Position numbers and translations under genes: made by a program. The notes below the pieces were generated by a model. That model saw nothing but the letters and a program-made list of their open reading frames with translations, was not told where the DNA came from and did no database searches. This document shows, in pieces, positions 11,662-24,242 of a stretch of DNA of 64,000 bases (positions within the stretch are counted from its first letter, which is position 1; each line of letters opens with the position of its first letter). This DNA is from Lates calcarifer (taxonomy: Eukaryota > Chordata > Actinopteri > Centropomidae): positions 2,558,774 through 2,622,773 of the forward strand of contig NC_066852.1 of the NCBI RefSeq assembly GCF_001640805.2, read 5' to 3'.

Positions 11662-12060
11662 CAAAGCTTGCTAGCCATGCTAGCAGTCTGTCAGTCCACT
11701 GCTTTGGTCCAGACTGAAATATCTCCACAACCATTGGAATGATTGTCATGAAAAATCCTCCAGACATTGATGGACTCCAGCAGATGAACTCTGCTGATTT
11801 TTGTGATTATTTCATGTAGGGCCCCTGACGTTTTTAGCTTTTACTGAAACTTGACAACTATTGGATGGATTGTTATGAAATTTGGTGAAGATCTTTGATG
11901 GACAAATCCCAGTTACTTTGTTGATCCCTTGACTTTTCATCTAGCACCACCACCATCATGCTCACTTTAATTTTATACCTGCTTACCATTAGCATGTTGC
12001 TTATCGCATTGATATTAGCATTTAGCTTGTATGATGATGTTGCTGTGGTCCAGGTTCAGG
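11662..12060 (+). repeat. Decayed percomorph interspersed repeat, copy 1 (family A)
   Basis: The segment contains the phrases TTTGGTCCAGACTGAAATAT, TGGATGGATTG, ATGAAATTTGGTG and CTTGACTTTTCATCTAGC, then alternating TTAGCAT words. I recognise this series as an abundant interspersed repeat of percomorph fish; I cannot name its class from sequence alone. A second copy in the same orientation lies at 32450-32695 and shares the phrase AAATATCTCCACAA. No coding capacity is visible. Confidence 0.7.
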
Positions 12061-12504
12061 CTGTGCTGTTGGCTGACTGGAACTCTGTCGTATACACTTT
12101 AGGAAAGGATCGGCCCAGCGGGAAATGAACCCAACACCATGGCATTGTTAGTGTCCGGCTCATTTAGCAACACAGAGCCACATATGAATGAGTGAATGGA
12201 TCAATGAATGAATATACTGTATGTCCGTGTTGTAAGAGGGGGGTATTCAGGTCTCACGTATACCACGGAGCTCCAGCTGGTGCAGGACGGTGGGGGTCTT
12301 TGTGTCCCATATAACCCCCCCATTTCTTGTCTTCACCCCTCCCTGCCCCAACACTATCCCCATGCACATACACATCAACACTACCTCACACCCCCTTCCC
12401 CCTTGACTCCCCCGTCTCCCACTAACAGGATTAGAGGACGGAAGGTGCTCGCTCAGCAGACCTCAGGACGTATATATGTGAGAGACAGCAAGCTATAGAG
12501 GTGG

Positions 12505-12546
<42 letters not shown>

Positions 12547-13859
12547 GGGGCTTAGTGAGAAAGTGTATGTTGCTCTGAGGGAGCCCAGAAGCTTTGAGAC
12601 CATGTGGCCCCAAGGGACAAGAGACACAACTGGGAGTCCATGTGTTTTTGTGTTTGACCATGTGTCTAAGCATGCTGTGTGTGCATGTTCACTGAATGAA
12701 CAGTGTATTAATTTCTACATTTGATGATTTAACACACATTTTGCCCCCAAACTGTTTATTCAAACTGCGAAACATTTATTATCATAGTTCAGTAAATTCA
12801 GAAACTGAATCTTCCCACATTACAATAAAAAACAAATAGAAAGCAAAGATCATTTCTGTAAAGACCCATAACTAAACTGCTACAAATCTCTGGAGAGAAA
12901 TACAGCGTGGATAGAAACCTTGTAATGGTAGATTTGACCAAATACCAAACTGAAGATCAATCACTGATTTTTTTTTTTTTTAATTACAAAAAACTTGAAA
13001 GTCAAAATGAAGTGCATTTAAGTCTGTGAGGAAAAAAGACTAAAATGTTAGAGTGAAACAAAGATGGATTCTTTTTTTTTAAACATGTATGTGTCATATG
13101 CAATTTCATATCACCATGTCGACACATCAGCTGTACAGTGCCACACGTGCACCACACAGCAAGAGATACTCTGTACTCGGTTTGTGTGCAAGAGGCAGGA
13201 ACTGATGCTTAAATTGCAGTGTTTTGTTTACATGTCATGTCCTAAATAAGGTTGCAGTGCATGTGTGAATATGATCCTGAGTCACTCCCATCAGCTAATT
13301 CTGTCAAGAAGCTGTTTGAGCACGATGCAGTGTGTAACTTTCAGGATCACAGTCTCCATGTTCTGGGAGAATAAATTTGAAACTTAAAAATTCAACGTCC
13401 ACTTCCCCTTTGTCCCCTCAGCCACAGCAGCTGGTCCTGGCGTCCTAACTGAGGAGTCCTCTTTACGCTTGTTATGCCATTGGAGTCAAAAAGGTGTGGT
13501 TGAATGGATGTATTTAAGGTGTAGGTTTATGTATTGAACGTATGAGACTGTAGTAAGGAGAGAGTGAGGGCCGTATGAAATCACATGTAGTGTGTCTGTG
13601 AGGAAACGATTTGACTGGAGCGTCTGTGCATGACGCACCTTGTCTCAAGACGTTTTAATGTTTTATTCTACAACATAAAACACATCAGAAAATATACTTG
13701 TGATTTTTTTAAGCTTTTACGTGCTTTTATGAAGGTGGTTGGAAGCTTAGTGGTGGAGACGTTGATGTCATGTGACCGTAGTGTAGTTTGTTTGTAGCTT
13801 AACATTAGCTTTTTGCTTCTGGAGATTGGATTTAGGCTTAAAGATTATCTTGTTGAACA
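12061..13859. other. Gene-free interval with a GT microsatellite
   Basis: The interval contains a C-rich stretch at about 12290-12425, a (GT)n array at 12506-12542 and a poly(T) run near 12970. The rest is AT-rich and unique-looking. Frames across the C-rich stretch are low-complexity Pro/His/Thr strings, not a recognisable protein. Confidence 0.5.
12506..12542. repeat. (GT)n microsatellite
   Basis: Perfect GT array of about 18 units. Confidence 0.95.
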
Positions 13860-14012
13860 AAATTTGTAAGTATCACAAACTTTTGGTGACCACAGATCTT
13901 ATTTTCTGCAATAATCATGCAATGCAAAAGCCAATAAAAAAAAATCCCATTGATGTTTTTGTTGAGGGAACCAAAATGATGCTAACTTCTGGGTTGGACT
14001 ACAAAAATACAT
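13860..14012 (+). repeat. Decayed interspersed repeat, copy 1 (family C)
   Basis: The segment holds the ordered phrases CACAAACTTTTGGTGACCA, TCTTATTTTCTGCAATAAT, CCCATTGATG, GAGGGAACCAAAATG and GCTAACTTCTGGGTT. A second copy at 60580-60710 shares the order GACC-TTATTTT, CCCA-TGA, GGAACCA, ATGCTAACTT and GGGTT. I recognise the series as a common fish repeat of unknown class. It has no coding capacity. Confidence 0.55.
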
Positions 14013-14499
14013 GAACCACTCCATGTCAATCCACTATTTGTTTCAGGTCACCTGTTGCTCTTATGTGTCTGCAGTCAATGTTTATATAGTGACAGACACT
14101 GGGTTATCTAGTTTTTTTATCTCCACCTTTTTTTTTTTTTTACTTGGCCAAACAAAAGATTGATTTCTAACCTCAGCCATACTGTACTTACCATCTGCTA
14201 AAAGAAACTGCCACTGAACATAATCTGGGGTTTGATGGAATAGTTCTTTTTGGCACGTGGAAGTCATGAAGTAGTTGTTTTAAAAAAGTTATTTTCCCGA
14301 GACCGAGAGCAGCTGCAGATGAACAGATTATCACATCATCTGTCATATTCTTCCACTGTATCATCATGCAACAGATGTTTCCAGAGAACCAGAGTAATAA
14401 TGTCCGACCTGCACCTCCTGTGTAGCTCTAACACCGTTCCACCTCTTGCCTCTGGGCCCTGGTTTCTGGAGAGGCCTACCTGCCAGCGCACGGAGCATC

Positions 14500-14625
14500 G
14501 GGAGGGCCAGCACTCTCATTACAGCTACAATGAAATAATTATGAATGGCGCGCCGAGACCTCATCACAGGAATATCTATTGTATTATTTATTCAGCCAGT
14601 CCCCTGGTTCAGGGGGAGAGAACAC
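14500..14625. other. Candidate conserved non-coding block
   Basis: A unique-looking block with ATTAT/AATAATTAT homeodomain-type words (TGAAATAATTATGAATGG), an AscI-like GGCGCGCC word at 14545-14552 and a TTATTTATTCAG tail. It lies between a GC-rich stretch and a pyrimidine-rich tract (14640-14760). This composition is typical of fish non-coding conserved elements, but conservation itself cannot be seen here. Confidence 0.2.
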
Positions 14626-15113
14626 ATATAAACTTCCAGCCTCGTTCTTCTCCTCACTCGAGCTCCTGTTTGCTGCTCAAAGCAGAGGCGCCTGTTTGCT
14701 CGCTCTCTTTCTTTCATTCCTTCTTTTTTTCATTCTTTTTTTTCTTTGTTGTTTTTTCTTCTGAGGTGCAGGGAGCATCCATTGGAGCCCTGAGGCCTTA
14801 ACACAATCCGGCCTGCCAGCTGTGGACACTCTACACTTGCCCTCGTCTTTATTTTTTTATTTGCTCTCTCTTGTTTTTCAGTTTTTTTTCTTTTTTGTTA
14901 TTTCTTTTCATACAGCTGGAGCAACTCAATTTTACCAAAGGACTACAAACAAGAAATAACCAGGATTTTGGGATGCACTCTCAGTTTTCATAGACATACT
15001 TTGGCCAAGACCAGATGTTTGCAGCACACAAAGACTGAAGCAGATTTTTTTGGTATTCCCTAATGACTGCAGATTAACATCCTGCTCAGGTCTGCACAGA
15101 AGGATAATTTTGC

Positions 15114-15384
15114 ATGCAACATGATGGCCAGACAAACTCACGATGGACTATGAAGAGAAACTTAGTTTGCAGAGCACAGAGGGTCATGGAAGACGACGCT
15201 GCAGCAACAGCATGGATGCTGCACAATAGGCCTCATTCAGAGGCAGCGTCGGATGTGAAGGTGGCGCGAGGGACAACAAAGACGCATAAAAAGAGAGAGA
15301 GAGAGGGAGCGGTGGAGTGGCCGGGATGACAGCTGCATCATGGGGATTGGGGAGGAGGCGTCGCCTGGGGCACAACAGGTGAGT
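15114..15384 (+). other. Possible untranslated first exon with a consensus splice donor
   Basis: A GC-richer block ends at a perfect donor, CACAACAG|GTGAGTGATG, with GT at 15379-15380. The block has no convincing coding frame. It might be the first exon of a non-coding transcript, but one donor match is weak evidence and no acceptor or downstream exon was identified. Confidence 0.12.
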
Positions 15385-16004
15385 GATGCTGCTGCCTGGC
15401 TGACTGTCCGGCTGGTTGACTGGAAGCACTGAGCGAGAGCTAATTATTACCGATTGGCTGGAGTGGATGACGTGCTGCTTGAATGAAACCTGCTGTTACA
15501 AAGAAGTGAGTGACACACTATCAAAACCAGTGACAGAAAGTGAAACAGGTAACATGAGTGTGTGTCTCAATCAGGTCACTTTAAATATTAGAAAACATGC
15601 ATGATGGGAATTAAAGTGTTTGCAACTGCAGCAATCTACCACGCCCAAAAGAAGGATATTGGCACCTCTGGTCTTGTTTCTGAACGACTAAATCACCTGA
15701 AAGCTCCGATGTTCCTTCAGTGTTCTTCAGTCTCTGTAAATGACCGTCAGTCTCTGTCCTGTTGGCTGAGTGGCCTCCAGGAGTCATATCCAAACAGATC
15801 TTCTTCCACCTCACGCTGCGTGTCAGAAACACCAGAGCTGAGTGGTTCTGAAAACATTAACTGACACAGTTGTTCTGAGCAGAGAAACAGACGGTCAATT
15901 TTACATCTCCAGCAATATCACATATTACTGAACTTATACAAGTGTTAGACCTGCAGCACAGGTATTTACCTGTACAAGTGTTAGAAGAGTGTTCTTTATC
16001 CTGG

Positions 16005-16395
16005 CTGCCAGTTTGTTTTTAAAATTCATTTCAAGATCTTGCTCATTACTTTTAAAGCACTTGATGGCCTGATCCCAGACTGAATCTCTGAGCTGCTGCT
16101 GGCTGCTCCACCAACAAGCTTTACAACAAAAAGAGGACTGAGCTTTTGCTAGTTAGAGCACCTCATGATCATGACCAGTATCCTCTTTTCTATAATCCAC
16201 TTTTATTAAAGGCTTTCGTGTATATGTTGACTTTGTTTTGGTCATTGTTTGTAATCAGATTTTTTCTTTTTTCCTCATTTTGTTCTGTTCTGAGTTTTTT
16301 TCTTTATTTGGTTTTCTTGTTTTATATTTTCCTTTTTGCAAAGCACTTTGTAAAATGCTGAACAGTGGATTTTAAATAAACATTATTAATTTTCA
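16005..16395 (+). mobile_element. LINE (non-LTR retrotransposon) 3' end, decayed
   Basis: One frame reads VFKIHFKILLITFKALDGLI, then a stop, then ISELL. This matches the conserved C-terminal stretch of fish LINE reverse transcriptases (the HWLP...KILLITFKALNGLAP region). A pyrimidine-rich 3' UTR follows, with AAGCACTTTGTAAAATGCTG and an AATAAA-containing end (TTTAAATAAACATTATTAAT). Internal stops and the missing upstream ORF show a dead, 5'-truncated copy. The clade (L2, Rex or jockey-like) cannot be fixed by eye. Confidence 0.7.
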
Positions 16396-17564
16396 AGTTT
16401 AGACTGTGATTCTTTTACTTGTGAGTGATTCAGTCATTCACTCAGAATGACTTCTTATTCCTTTGTAAACAGTAAAAGCTGAGATCACTTTTACAGGACG
16501 TCTTCAGGAAGAACTCATCACTGCTTAAACTGACATCTTGGTCAGCTGATTCCTGAAGCTCTGCAGGAACATTACAGTTAATATTTTTCTTTTATTTGCT
16601 TCGCTCTCGCTGGCTGATGCTCTTTCTGCTGGTAAGAAACGCAGTGCTGCTCTGCTGGGACAGTTTGGGTGCTGCTTGGTGGGGACACAACGAGCACACT
16701 CCATCAATAATGCAGAATGTTTCCGTGGTAACTGCCTGGCAACCGCAGGCGCAGCACTCGCATCCTGTATGTGTAAGAGAGAGAGGGGAATGAATGAGAG
16801 GAAAACGAAGTGGATAAAGGCAGGAAGGGTGAAGAAGGTGAGGCAAAGGAAGAAAAAGGCAGTGGAGGAAGTAAAAAAAAGATGAGGGAAGAAAAGGCAG
16901 AGAGTGGAGAGATGAGGAGTGGACTCTGGGTGCTCATCCTTCATGTGTGAGTGTTTCCTATAGACCACCTGTATCAAACAGTGAGTGTTTAACTCCTCAT
17001 AATCTGAACAACAGCAGCAGCTAATGAGCCTGATGCACTGATAGTGTGTGTGTTTGTTTTGTGTTTGGCTGCCCATCTGTTTTCCACAGTATTCTGACCT
17101 TCACATCAGAGATAATATCAGATCAGACAGAGACATAATCTACATCTGCACACACACGTGAAAATATTGCAACTTGGACAAGGCAGTAAATTGTACTTTA
17201 TGATAAATGAAGTTTGAAGTTTATGCTGATTCATTTTCATGATGTTTTGAAGTGTTTAAATACAGTGGCTGCTGGAAATGTTTGGCATTCACACAGCGTG
17301 TGGTTAATGCAGCTGAAATCTTCTAGTTAACTCAGGAGGATCTCAAGTGTGCTGCCTCACTCATATCTTGTCTGGTTTATTTTCACAGAATCAGAATCAG
17401 ATGTAAAATCAACAGGTTGTGGTTTGTGTACGGGGAGTTAGGTGCTGGTGCTTTCACAGCAGGGCACTGTGACGGTCCTGGCGCCAAGCAACTCTGGGGT
17501 TTTCCAAAAGGCAGAGTGAATGTGTGTGTATCTGTGCATGTGTTTTTGTTTACATCTGAGACTC

Positions 17565-17585
17565 TGTGTGTGTGTGTGTGTGTGT
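17565..17585. repeat. (GT)n microsatellite
   Basis: GT array of about ten units. A GT-rich interrupted tract also lies at 18118-18152. Confidence 0.9.
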
Positions 17586-18179
17586 CTTCATCCAGCAGGT
17601 CAGTGGTCACTTAGAGATTCTCTCTGTTTGTGTTTAAAACATTCATCGCTCCCTTCTCCCCTCATTTGTACCAGTGAATTATTAAACTGGTAGATTTCTG
17701 CTTTTTTTTTTTTTATTAATTAAAGGTTTAGAACGTTCAATTCATTTACTTGGTCTCTGTTACCTCTAACCTGACTCCTTTAACTCAACTCTATCTTTTC
17801 TCATCCCCATCTTACCTCTCAATTAAGTTCTAGTGACCACTCTGTATCATTGTTTTACTCTATCTGAACCAGGATGACCTTATAAGCGGCACAGTTCTTC
17901 CTGATTTCCCCAGCAAACCCTCTCAGTCTCTGTCAGACGGTGGCCTGGGACTCCTCAGTCTCTCTCTCTCTCTGGTGGGATGGTGCAGTTGGACGGGGAT
18001 TCCTTCCTCCCCTCTCTCCCTCTCTAAAACATGATTAATACTTGATGCTGCGATGATAGCTATCCCTTGTACGGTAGCATTTGGTGGATGCTTAAGACTA
18101 TGGGGAGATGTCACTCCTTGTGTGTGTGTGCCTGTGTGTGTGTGTGTGTGCATGGAGGGGTTTTATACAACTTTGTCAG

Positions 18180-18440
18180 GGTGATTAAGGCCACATGTTA
18201 TTGATTGGCAGACCACTTCAAGTGCAACATCATCATAAATAATTCTTCTGCCTTCCAGAATAAACTATCACCTTTGTCGGCCGCCCTGACAGTCTTCCAT
18301 TGAAGAGGGAATGCATTTTTTATGTTTTTACTTGACCTTAATTTAAGTTGTACAAGAGCGATTTCTTATTTACGAGGTCTGGCGGAAATCAACAGATGCA
18401 CAAACCATTTAAGGCACTCAGTTTCTATATACTGTAGTAA
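18180..18440. other. Candidate conserved non-coding block
   Basis: A unique-looking, repeat-free stretch with homeodomain/HOX-type words (TTATTGATTGG, CATCATAAATAATTC) and moderate GC, ending in a run of AT-rich words. It resembles enhancer sequence around developmental genes. The inference rests on composition and absence of repeats only. Confidence 0.18.
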
Positions 18441-19919
18441 ATATCACATCTGTAATCATTTCCTGTGATTTCAGCAGCCCCTGATTATACTTTAAATTTG
18501 CTAACTTACAGTTTAGATCTACTCATACCACCAAAATACTGAAAGGATCCCCTGCAGCTTCCCCAAAACCCCAGTGATATTATGTCTTTTCAATGGGAAA
18601 TTTTATTTTTTCTCTCTCAAAATCACACTGCAGAGAGAAACCCCTCAGCAATTCCTCTTCAGTTTGCAGAATAACTGTTCATCATTTGTTAGCAGTGCAG
18701 CAGCACAGAATACAACTGATGACGGATAAAGAAATGTTTTCACTTTGATTCACAGATTTAAACACTACTTAAATTCAAAATATATAGTTTCCCTTTTAAA
18801 TCTTTAACACTTTCTTGTGTAATAAAGTCTACACTATGCTGTGCTGGCTGGTTTCTGCATAAGTCATGATAGACTTGTCTTTATTAAGCCACGATTCCCC
18901 CGTGCAGCAGCCACAAGACAAAGACTTCCCCTGAGAGAATATAAATATTTAAAGTTAATGTTGTTTGCATTCATGATTTACCATCTGTGAAGTCAGATGT
19001 TGAGGAATGATGGAGTATTTTACAGGATTCTTCCATGTGGGGTGACATTCACCAGCACTGCCATGGTTAGAGGTTTGATTCACACCCATCCACAGTCTAA
19101 GGCGTTGATGTAACATTTAATGATCATTATGGAACTAAATCAAAGTTTTTAGTAGCAAAATGACACAAACAGAGAGAAAGGTTAAAATATGTAGAAATAG
19201 ATCACCATGGATTGTCTAATTAACACACATTTATTCCTCCGTTTTTGTGCGATGAACAGTATGTGTGACTGCAGTTATTGTACCCTTTGACAAATATTTG
19301 AAGCTCAAATATTCCATAATGTTTACATTCGAATTTCATGCATTTTCTTTTTACCTTTTTGACTGTTTTTATATATTTAGAATATATTTATATCACTTCT
19401 TAGGCTATTAATTTTGTTTTTAGTTTATTCGTCCTTAGTGTTTGTTTCATTCATTGAAATGTCAGGAAGCAGACCAATAAACTTCAAACAATATAGTGAT
19501 GCAACATTTTCTGGTTGTGATGATCATTTATTTGTATGTAGGCTCAGAGGGTGAGAGGGAAAAGCTTTTCTACGCCATTTTTGCCAAAGAGCTCCAGACC
19601 ACAAACATGGCTGCCGGAGCGCGTGCACCACGTCACTTGAAAGCCCTCTCTACAAAAAGCCAAACACACACATGCATTTTCAAAGAGAAACAAACACATC
19701 CTAACCGCACACAGAGGACCTGATATAAAGAAAGAAATGGGACCAGGGCCGAGTGGGGTGGGGTGGGGGGAGATAAAAGCAACCGCCCAAAAGCGTCTCT
19801 AAGCATTTTTCTGCATGTGAAGTTGGTCCCTCGGCCTTCTGGGATGCTCCGCTGCTGGTTTGATGCCTTTGAGACGACCTCATTCATATTACATCGTCTT
19901 TACCATGAGCTCTGATCGC

Positions 19920-20240
19920 TCCTCATAGAGACATAAAGGAGCACTGAGAGGAGGGGGGTGAGCAGGGTGGAGAGAGAGGGAGGAGAAGAGGAAGGAAAAG
20001 AGTAGAGGGGGAAACGGAGGAAGAAAAATTAAAGGGAGAGAGGAGACAGCGGAAGGGCAAATGGGGAAGACTGCAAGATAAGGAGAGGGGAGAATGGGGG
20101 TGGGGGGGTGGAGGGTGAGGAAAGGGAGAAGAAGAAAGGGAAGGAGTACAGGAGGAGAGGAGGAAAAATCACATAGAAAAAGGAAGATAGGATGTCCAAA
20201 AACAGAAAGAGAGGGAGATGCTTTTATGCTAAATGACACA
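19920..20240 (+). repeat. Purine-rich low-complexity tract with a G-quadruplex motif
   Basis: For about 320 bases the plus strand is overwhelmingly A and G (GAGAGG, GGAGGAG and GAAGAAG words), so the minus strand is a long pyrimidine tract. Inside it, 20096-20115 reads GGGGGTGGGGGGGTGGAGGG, which fits a four-run G-quadruplex pattern. Such tracts can form triplexes or quadruplexes and often break short-read assemblies. It is not coding; open frames on the minus strand are Ser/Pro/Leu/Phe low-complexity artefacts. Confidence 0.8.
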
Positions 20241-20377
20241 CCAGAGTCTTGAGTCATCTTTCTCTAACCCCCCCCACCACCCTTCCTCCTCCTCCTCCTC
20301 CACCCCACGCACATACTCCCATCAACCTCCTGTCCCTCTGCATTAGGAGCTGCCTGGGGGCATGCGAGGCAGAGAGA

Positions 20378-20400
20378 TACTGAGAGAGAGAGAGAGAGAG
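20378..20400. repeat. (GA)n microsatellite
   Basis: GA array of about 11 units, followed by a G-rich run at 20407-20421. Confidence 0.9.
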
Positions 20401-21299
20401 TAGAGTGGTGGTGGGGGGGGGTCGGCCTGTTAAGAGCTGTCATTTAAATAAAAGTTAGCTGAGGGAGGGAGTGGGAGCAGCCTGGGTGATGGAGTTGGGG
20501 CAATATGGTGGAGAGGGGGCTGGAGCTTAGTATGTTGCATTTTCCTCTGATATAATTTCTTTAATTAAATGTTTTTGTTTAATACTCACAGGTCATATGT
20601 GGAGTGTGTGTCTTCATCCTGGCAGCCTATATTAATCTACAAAGATATATCAGTCTTCACTGCTGGGCCGTGGCCAGGACTTACAAAGTACTGAGGTCAC
20701 GAGTCTTAATGCAGCGCAACCCTACCACCGCTAAGATGAAATATTTCAGTATCGACACCGACACATAACTGTTTTCTTACTGTGAACTTTGTGGCTCTGC
20801 AATGACATCATGTTACTTCGTCTTTTGCCGCTGCCGGACACAATGAAGTGAGCATTATTTATTTAGGCTTGCTATTGCTAAATAGCCATGGTCACTGCCC
20901 TGCTCAGAGGGCGTATTCTTCAAAGGTGATGTTTAATTTGTCATGACAGGAGACATATGAAAGCGACAGTATTAACAGTAACAAACACATATTTGAAGAA
21001 GATATTAGTGCAACTCTGGAGCCCATCTCCCCACTCAGCTAATTAATGAAACAGCTAAGTTATATAAAGCATCTGAGCCCATTCAACACACTATAAACAG
21101 CTAGAAACAACATACAGGGAATGACTTTAGTTATGTACCTGAGAGTGTGAGTAATGTATCAATACAGACCTGAGTCAGACTCGGTTATGTAACATGACAC
21201 AAACATATTTTATTTACTCTTATTTTTGTTTCCATTTTAGCTACAAGTTTTTGTTACTATTCGTGGAAATAAAATGAACTGAAAGTGAAGTCACAAGAG

Positions 21300-21361
21300 A
21301 GAAAGAGAATAAGAGAGTGGCAGAGAGAGAAGGAGGGAGAGAGGGAGGGAGGGAGGGAGGG
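21300..21361. repeat. GA/GGGA-rich simple repeat
   Basis: GAGA-rich sequence passes into a perfect (GGGA)n array of about six units at the right end. Confidence 0.85.
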
Positions 21362-21570
21362 ATGATGGGTTCTTTAGTGGCTGTGTGATCTCGGCCACCA
21401 GTTCCACAGCTGGTGCACCAGCAGGCAGCCCAGCCTGGCCATATGCTGCCTGGGCTGCTCCCATTGCTCCCATTATCCTCAGTGCAGCCCCCCACCCCCT
21501 ACCACCACTACTATGCTGTCTCACCACCACCACTTTCAGCCCTCACTGCAAATACTGTTTTACACAAAAC

Positions 21571-21587
21571 ATATATATATATATATA
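21571..21587. repeat. (AT)n microsatellite
   Basis: Short AT dinucleotide array of about eight units. Confidence 0.85.
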
Positions 21588-23502
21588 ATATACTGTGAAG
21601 TGTGTATTCTGTGCGTTTGCCCTCTTCAGGCATTGAACTACAGTTAATGTCTTTATAGTCTGATTGATTTCAAACACTTGGTGTGGTGGTGGTTTTGTAA
21701 ATTCTCCAGGAAGAGTTAATGAGCACGTCAGATACTGTCCTCACCAGAAAAGGACACACTGATGAGACACTGATAAATGACGACGTCCTGCTAACAGAGA
21801 CGTCAGATCACAAAAACCTCATTGGGGTCGTTTTAGGAAACAATGACAAACAACATAGTGCATGTTGTTCGCTCTCTGGGCGTGAACTCATTTCTATTTC
21901 ACTGTCTTGGATTCATTCTTTATCTTTCAGTGAGGGAATTCCTGCACATCACTCATGCAAGCATAAGTAAGACTCCCACTGTTATTTAACAATGAATTAA
22001 ACTATTAATGTTTTTTCTTCTTAATTATTAAATTCGCCGTTTACCATTTAAAAGTAATGACAACTTATCAGGTTAGGATGTGATGTCTTACCATTTCTTG
22101 TTTGGTGTTGTTAACAGAAAAAGTTTTTATGGGCAATTTATTTCAACTTCCCGATACTCCATTGTATGATTCACCTTAACATTTGAACCTGTTTCTCTAA
22201 CATCACAGAATTTATTTGTTTTATTGATCACCAGGGCATATTATATTCACCTTCTGATCTTGCACCTGTGTAAATTCATATGAGTTCAGTGGAAAACTGA
22301 AAGACAGACAGGTTTTGGAGGTAAACTATCTTGGCTGTTAGGAGACAAAAAGATAAAAATCATAGTCCATCACTGACTGTATCTATGGTGTGTCATTCAC
22401 ACCTGAGTATACAGTATGTTGGGCTTTGTCCAGAAATTGACAGGACGGTTTGCTCAAACTGCTTAAAACAAGCACATTTGTTCAACGCTAAAACAGGAAG
22501 CTGAATTGTGTTTTATACCACATCAAAAGTATGGAGGGGGGACAGTTTGGGTGTGGTGCAGGGCTTCTTTTTCACTGTCCTCCCATGTAAAATAAAAATA
22601 AATCTACCGCACAGTTGTCTGTGCAAGCAGCTTGTTAGGATCCATAGTTAGATTTTACTGAATTACCTAAATTAGGTAAATTTTAACTGAGGTCCAGAAG
22701 CACAAGTAGAGCAGGTTTCAACACTCTGGTGAGTTTTTAATGCATGTGAATCACCTACAAACATCAAATCAACTTTTATTTTTATTTAATATTCTGGAAA
22801 AAGAAAGTTTCTTAACGATTTTCTAACATAAACAAGTGAATAAAATACATCACTACAATATAACAACTGCCTGTGATTACTCATCCACATCAATATGATT
22901 ATTTTCCTCACACATTGGGCCTATTTAAATCCTGTTGCTATGAAATTAAAAAAAATACTGGAGAACTGTTTCCTGGGGTTTGGAAGTTCCTCTCCTCTTT
23001 CGTTTTGTTCCTCACTACAGTTCTGGGAAAAGAGCACAGAGCAGGTAGTATTATTTATTCATGCAATCTAATGTTATGCTAGCAATAGCTAATGCTAGTT
23101 AATTAGCTGGCTAGCTAGCTTGATAAAGTCTAGCTGATATAAAATGTTGCAGGTGATTATCTGTGTAGTAGTGCAGGTTGGAGGATGTTTGATCTTCAGC
23201 CATTAAATGTAACCATAGTCATTAAATGAGGAGAATTAACAGAGTCCAGTCAGGACAAAAGTAACGTTTTTCAGCCGCCTTACAGTGTCCCTTCACCCTC
23301 CCATCTCAGCATTTACCCCCAGGCTTTTAAGTCTCATAGCCCACTTACACCCCCATCTCACCCCCAGGTCTCCACCCCAGACCTCACCCTCCTCTCTCTC
23401 TCTCTCTCTCATCCTGTGTGGGCCCCTGTCAGCGGCTCAGGGTCGGCTACTGTTTCACAATTCCTGCTCTCACTGCTGTCACCCACCTACTTAGCTGACC
23501 CC

Positions 23503-23505
<3 letters not shown>

Positions 23506-23533
<28 letters not shown>
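23506..23533. repeat. (CA)n microsatellite
   Basis: CA array of about 14 units, about 100 bases after a (CT)n run at 23392-23410. Confidence 0.95.
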
Positions 23534-24203
23534 ACACCAACCTACATAACCATACCGCTGAAGTTTTGTGTATTTCTTCTGTCGCTGCAGCCGTGATTTA
23601 ATCTTCTCCTCTTTAATGTTACATTTAATATTTAATGTTATCCTCTTTTTTATGCATTGAGTGGAACTATTTGGGTTTGAGATACATTTTTCAGTTTTTC
23701 ACCCTGTCAGTTATTTACACTTCTAAACGGGACATTGATGCCTACTGTAAATAACTATATCAACAGAGAGCATTACATTTACGTCTGAATAACATAAACT
23801 TTATCAATAAAACTCTGGAGTAATGAGACCTTTGGTAATCCTGAAGCAGCATCGTCGCTCTGTTGTTTCATTTTATTGTTTCGTGCTTGATGACAGGTTT
23901 GAAAACTGTATGAGGAAAAAAAGAAAATGATCAGGACAATAAGTTGTCACGCTTCATATCTCCACTATAGAGGAGTGAAACTGGATTAGCGGACTGGCAG
24001 TTAGTCCTCATTACATATTGATACGGCAGAACATACTGTAAAGTGTGAATTAAGTATTAAGCACTTTAAATTTTTCCCACTCTCCAAATTTGTGAGTCTT
24101 TAATGTTTTATTTACTTGGAGCGGGTGAGTATGATAATTTCTGCCTCTGCTGTGGGGAGTTGGGGTTTCTTGTGTCACACTTGTGTGTGACAGTGTTGTG
24201 TTG

Positions 24204-24206
<3 letters not shown>

Positions 24207-24240
<34 letters not shown>
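24207..24240. repeat. (CA)n microsatellite
   Basis: Perfect CA array of 17 units. Confidence 0.95.

Positions 24241-24242
<2 letters not shown>

Larger units (their letters stand above)
17100..19900. other. Gene-free interval
   Basis: Apart from the GT tracts and the candidate block at 18180-18440, I see only AT-rich unique DNA. A GAATCAGAATCAG word near 17389-17401 resembles the antisense end of a fish LINE tail but is too short to assign. No frame shows a recognisable domain. Confidence 0.45.
20425..23390. other. Gene-free interval
   Basis: AT-rich, largely unique-looking DNA with the simple repeats listed separately. A small GC-rich inverted repeat lies at 21424-21459 (GGCAGCCCAG pairing with CTGGGCTGCT, 16-base loop). 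A TAGCTAGCTAGC-type stretch with GCTAATGCTAG words lies near 23075-23125. No gene or named transposon was recognised. Confidence 0.45.

Noticed and set aside
14250..14801. Plus-strand frame of 183 codons.
   Set aside because: It ends in a Phe-rich string from a poly(T)-rich tract and has no domain; best read as chance.
16525..17076. Minus-strand frame of 183 codons.
   Set aside because: Its Ser/Phe/Leu-rich middle comes from a purine-rich low-complexity stretch; no domain and no splice context.
19889..20257. Minus-strand frame of 122 codons with a hydrophobic-looking Ser/Pro/Leu/Phe protein.
   Set aside because: It is the translation of the pyrimidine strand of a purine-rich tract, not a membrane protein.
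21424..21459. Small GC-rich hairpin (10-base stem, 16-base loop) considered as a microRNA precursor.
   Set aside because: The stem is too short for a pre-miRNA and no known mature sequence is visible.
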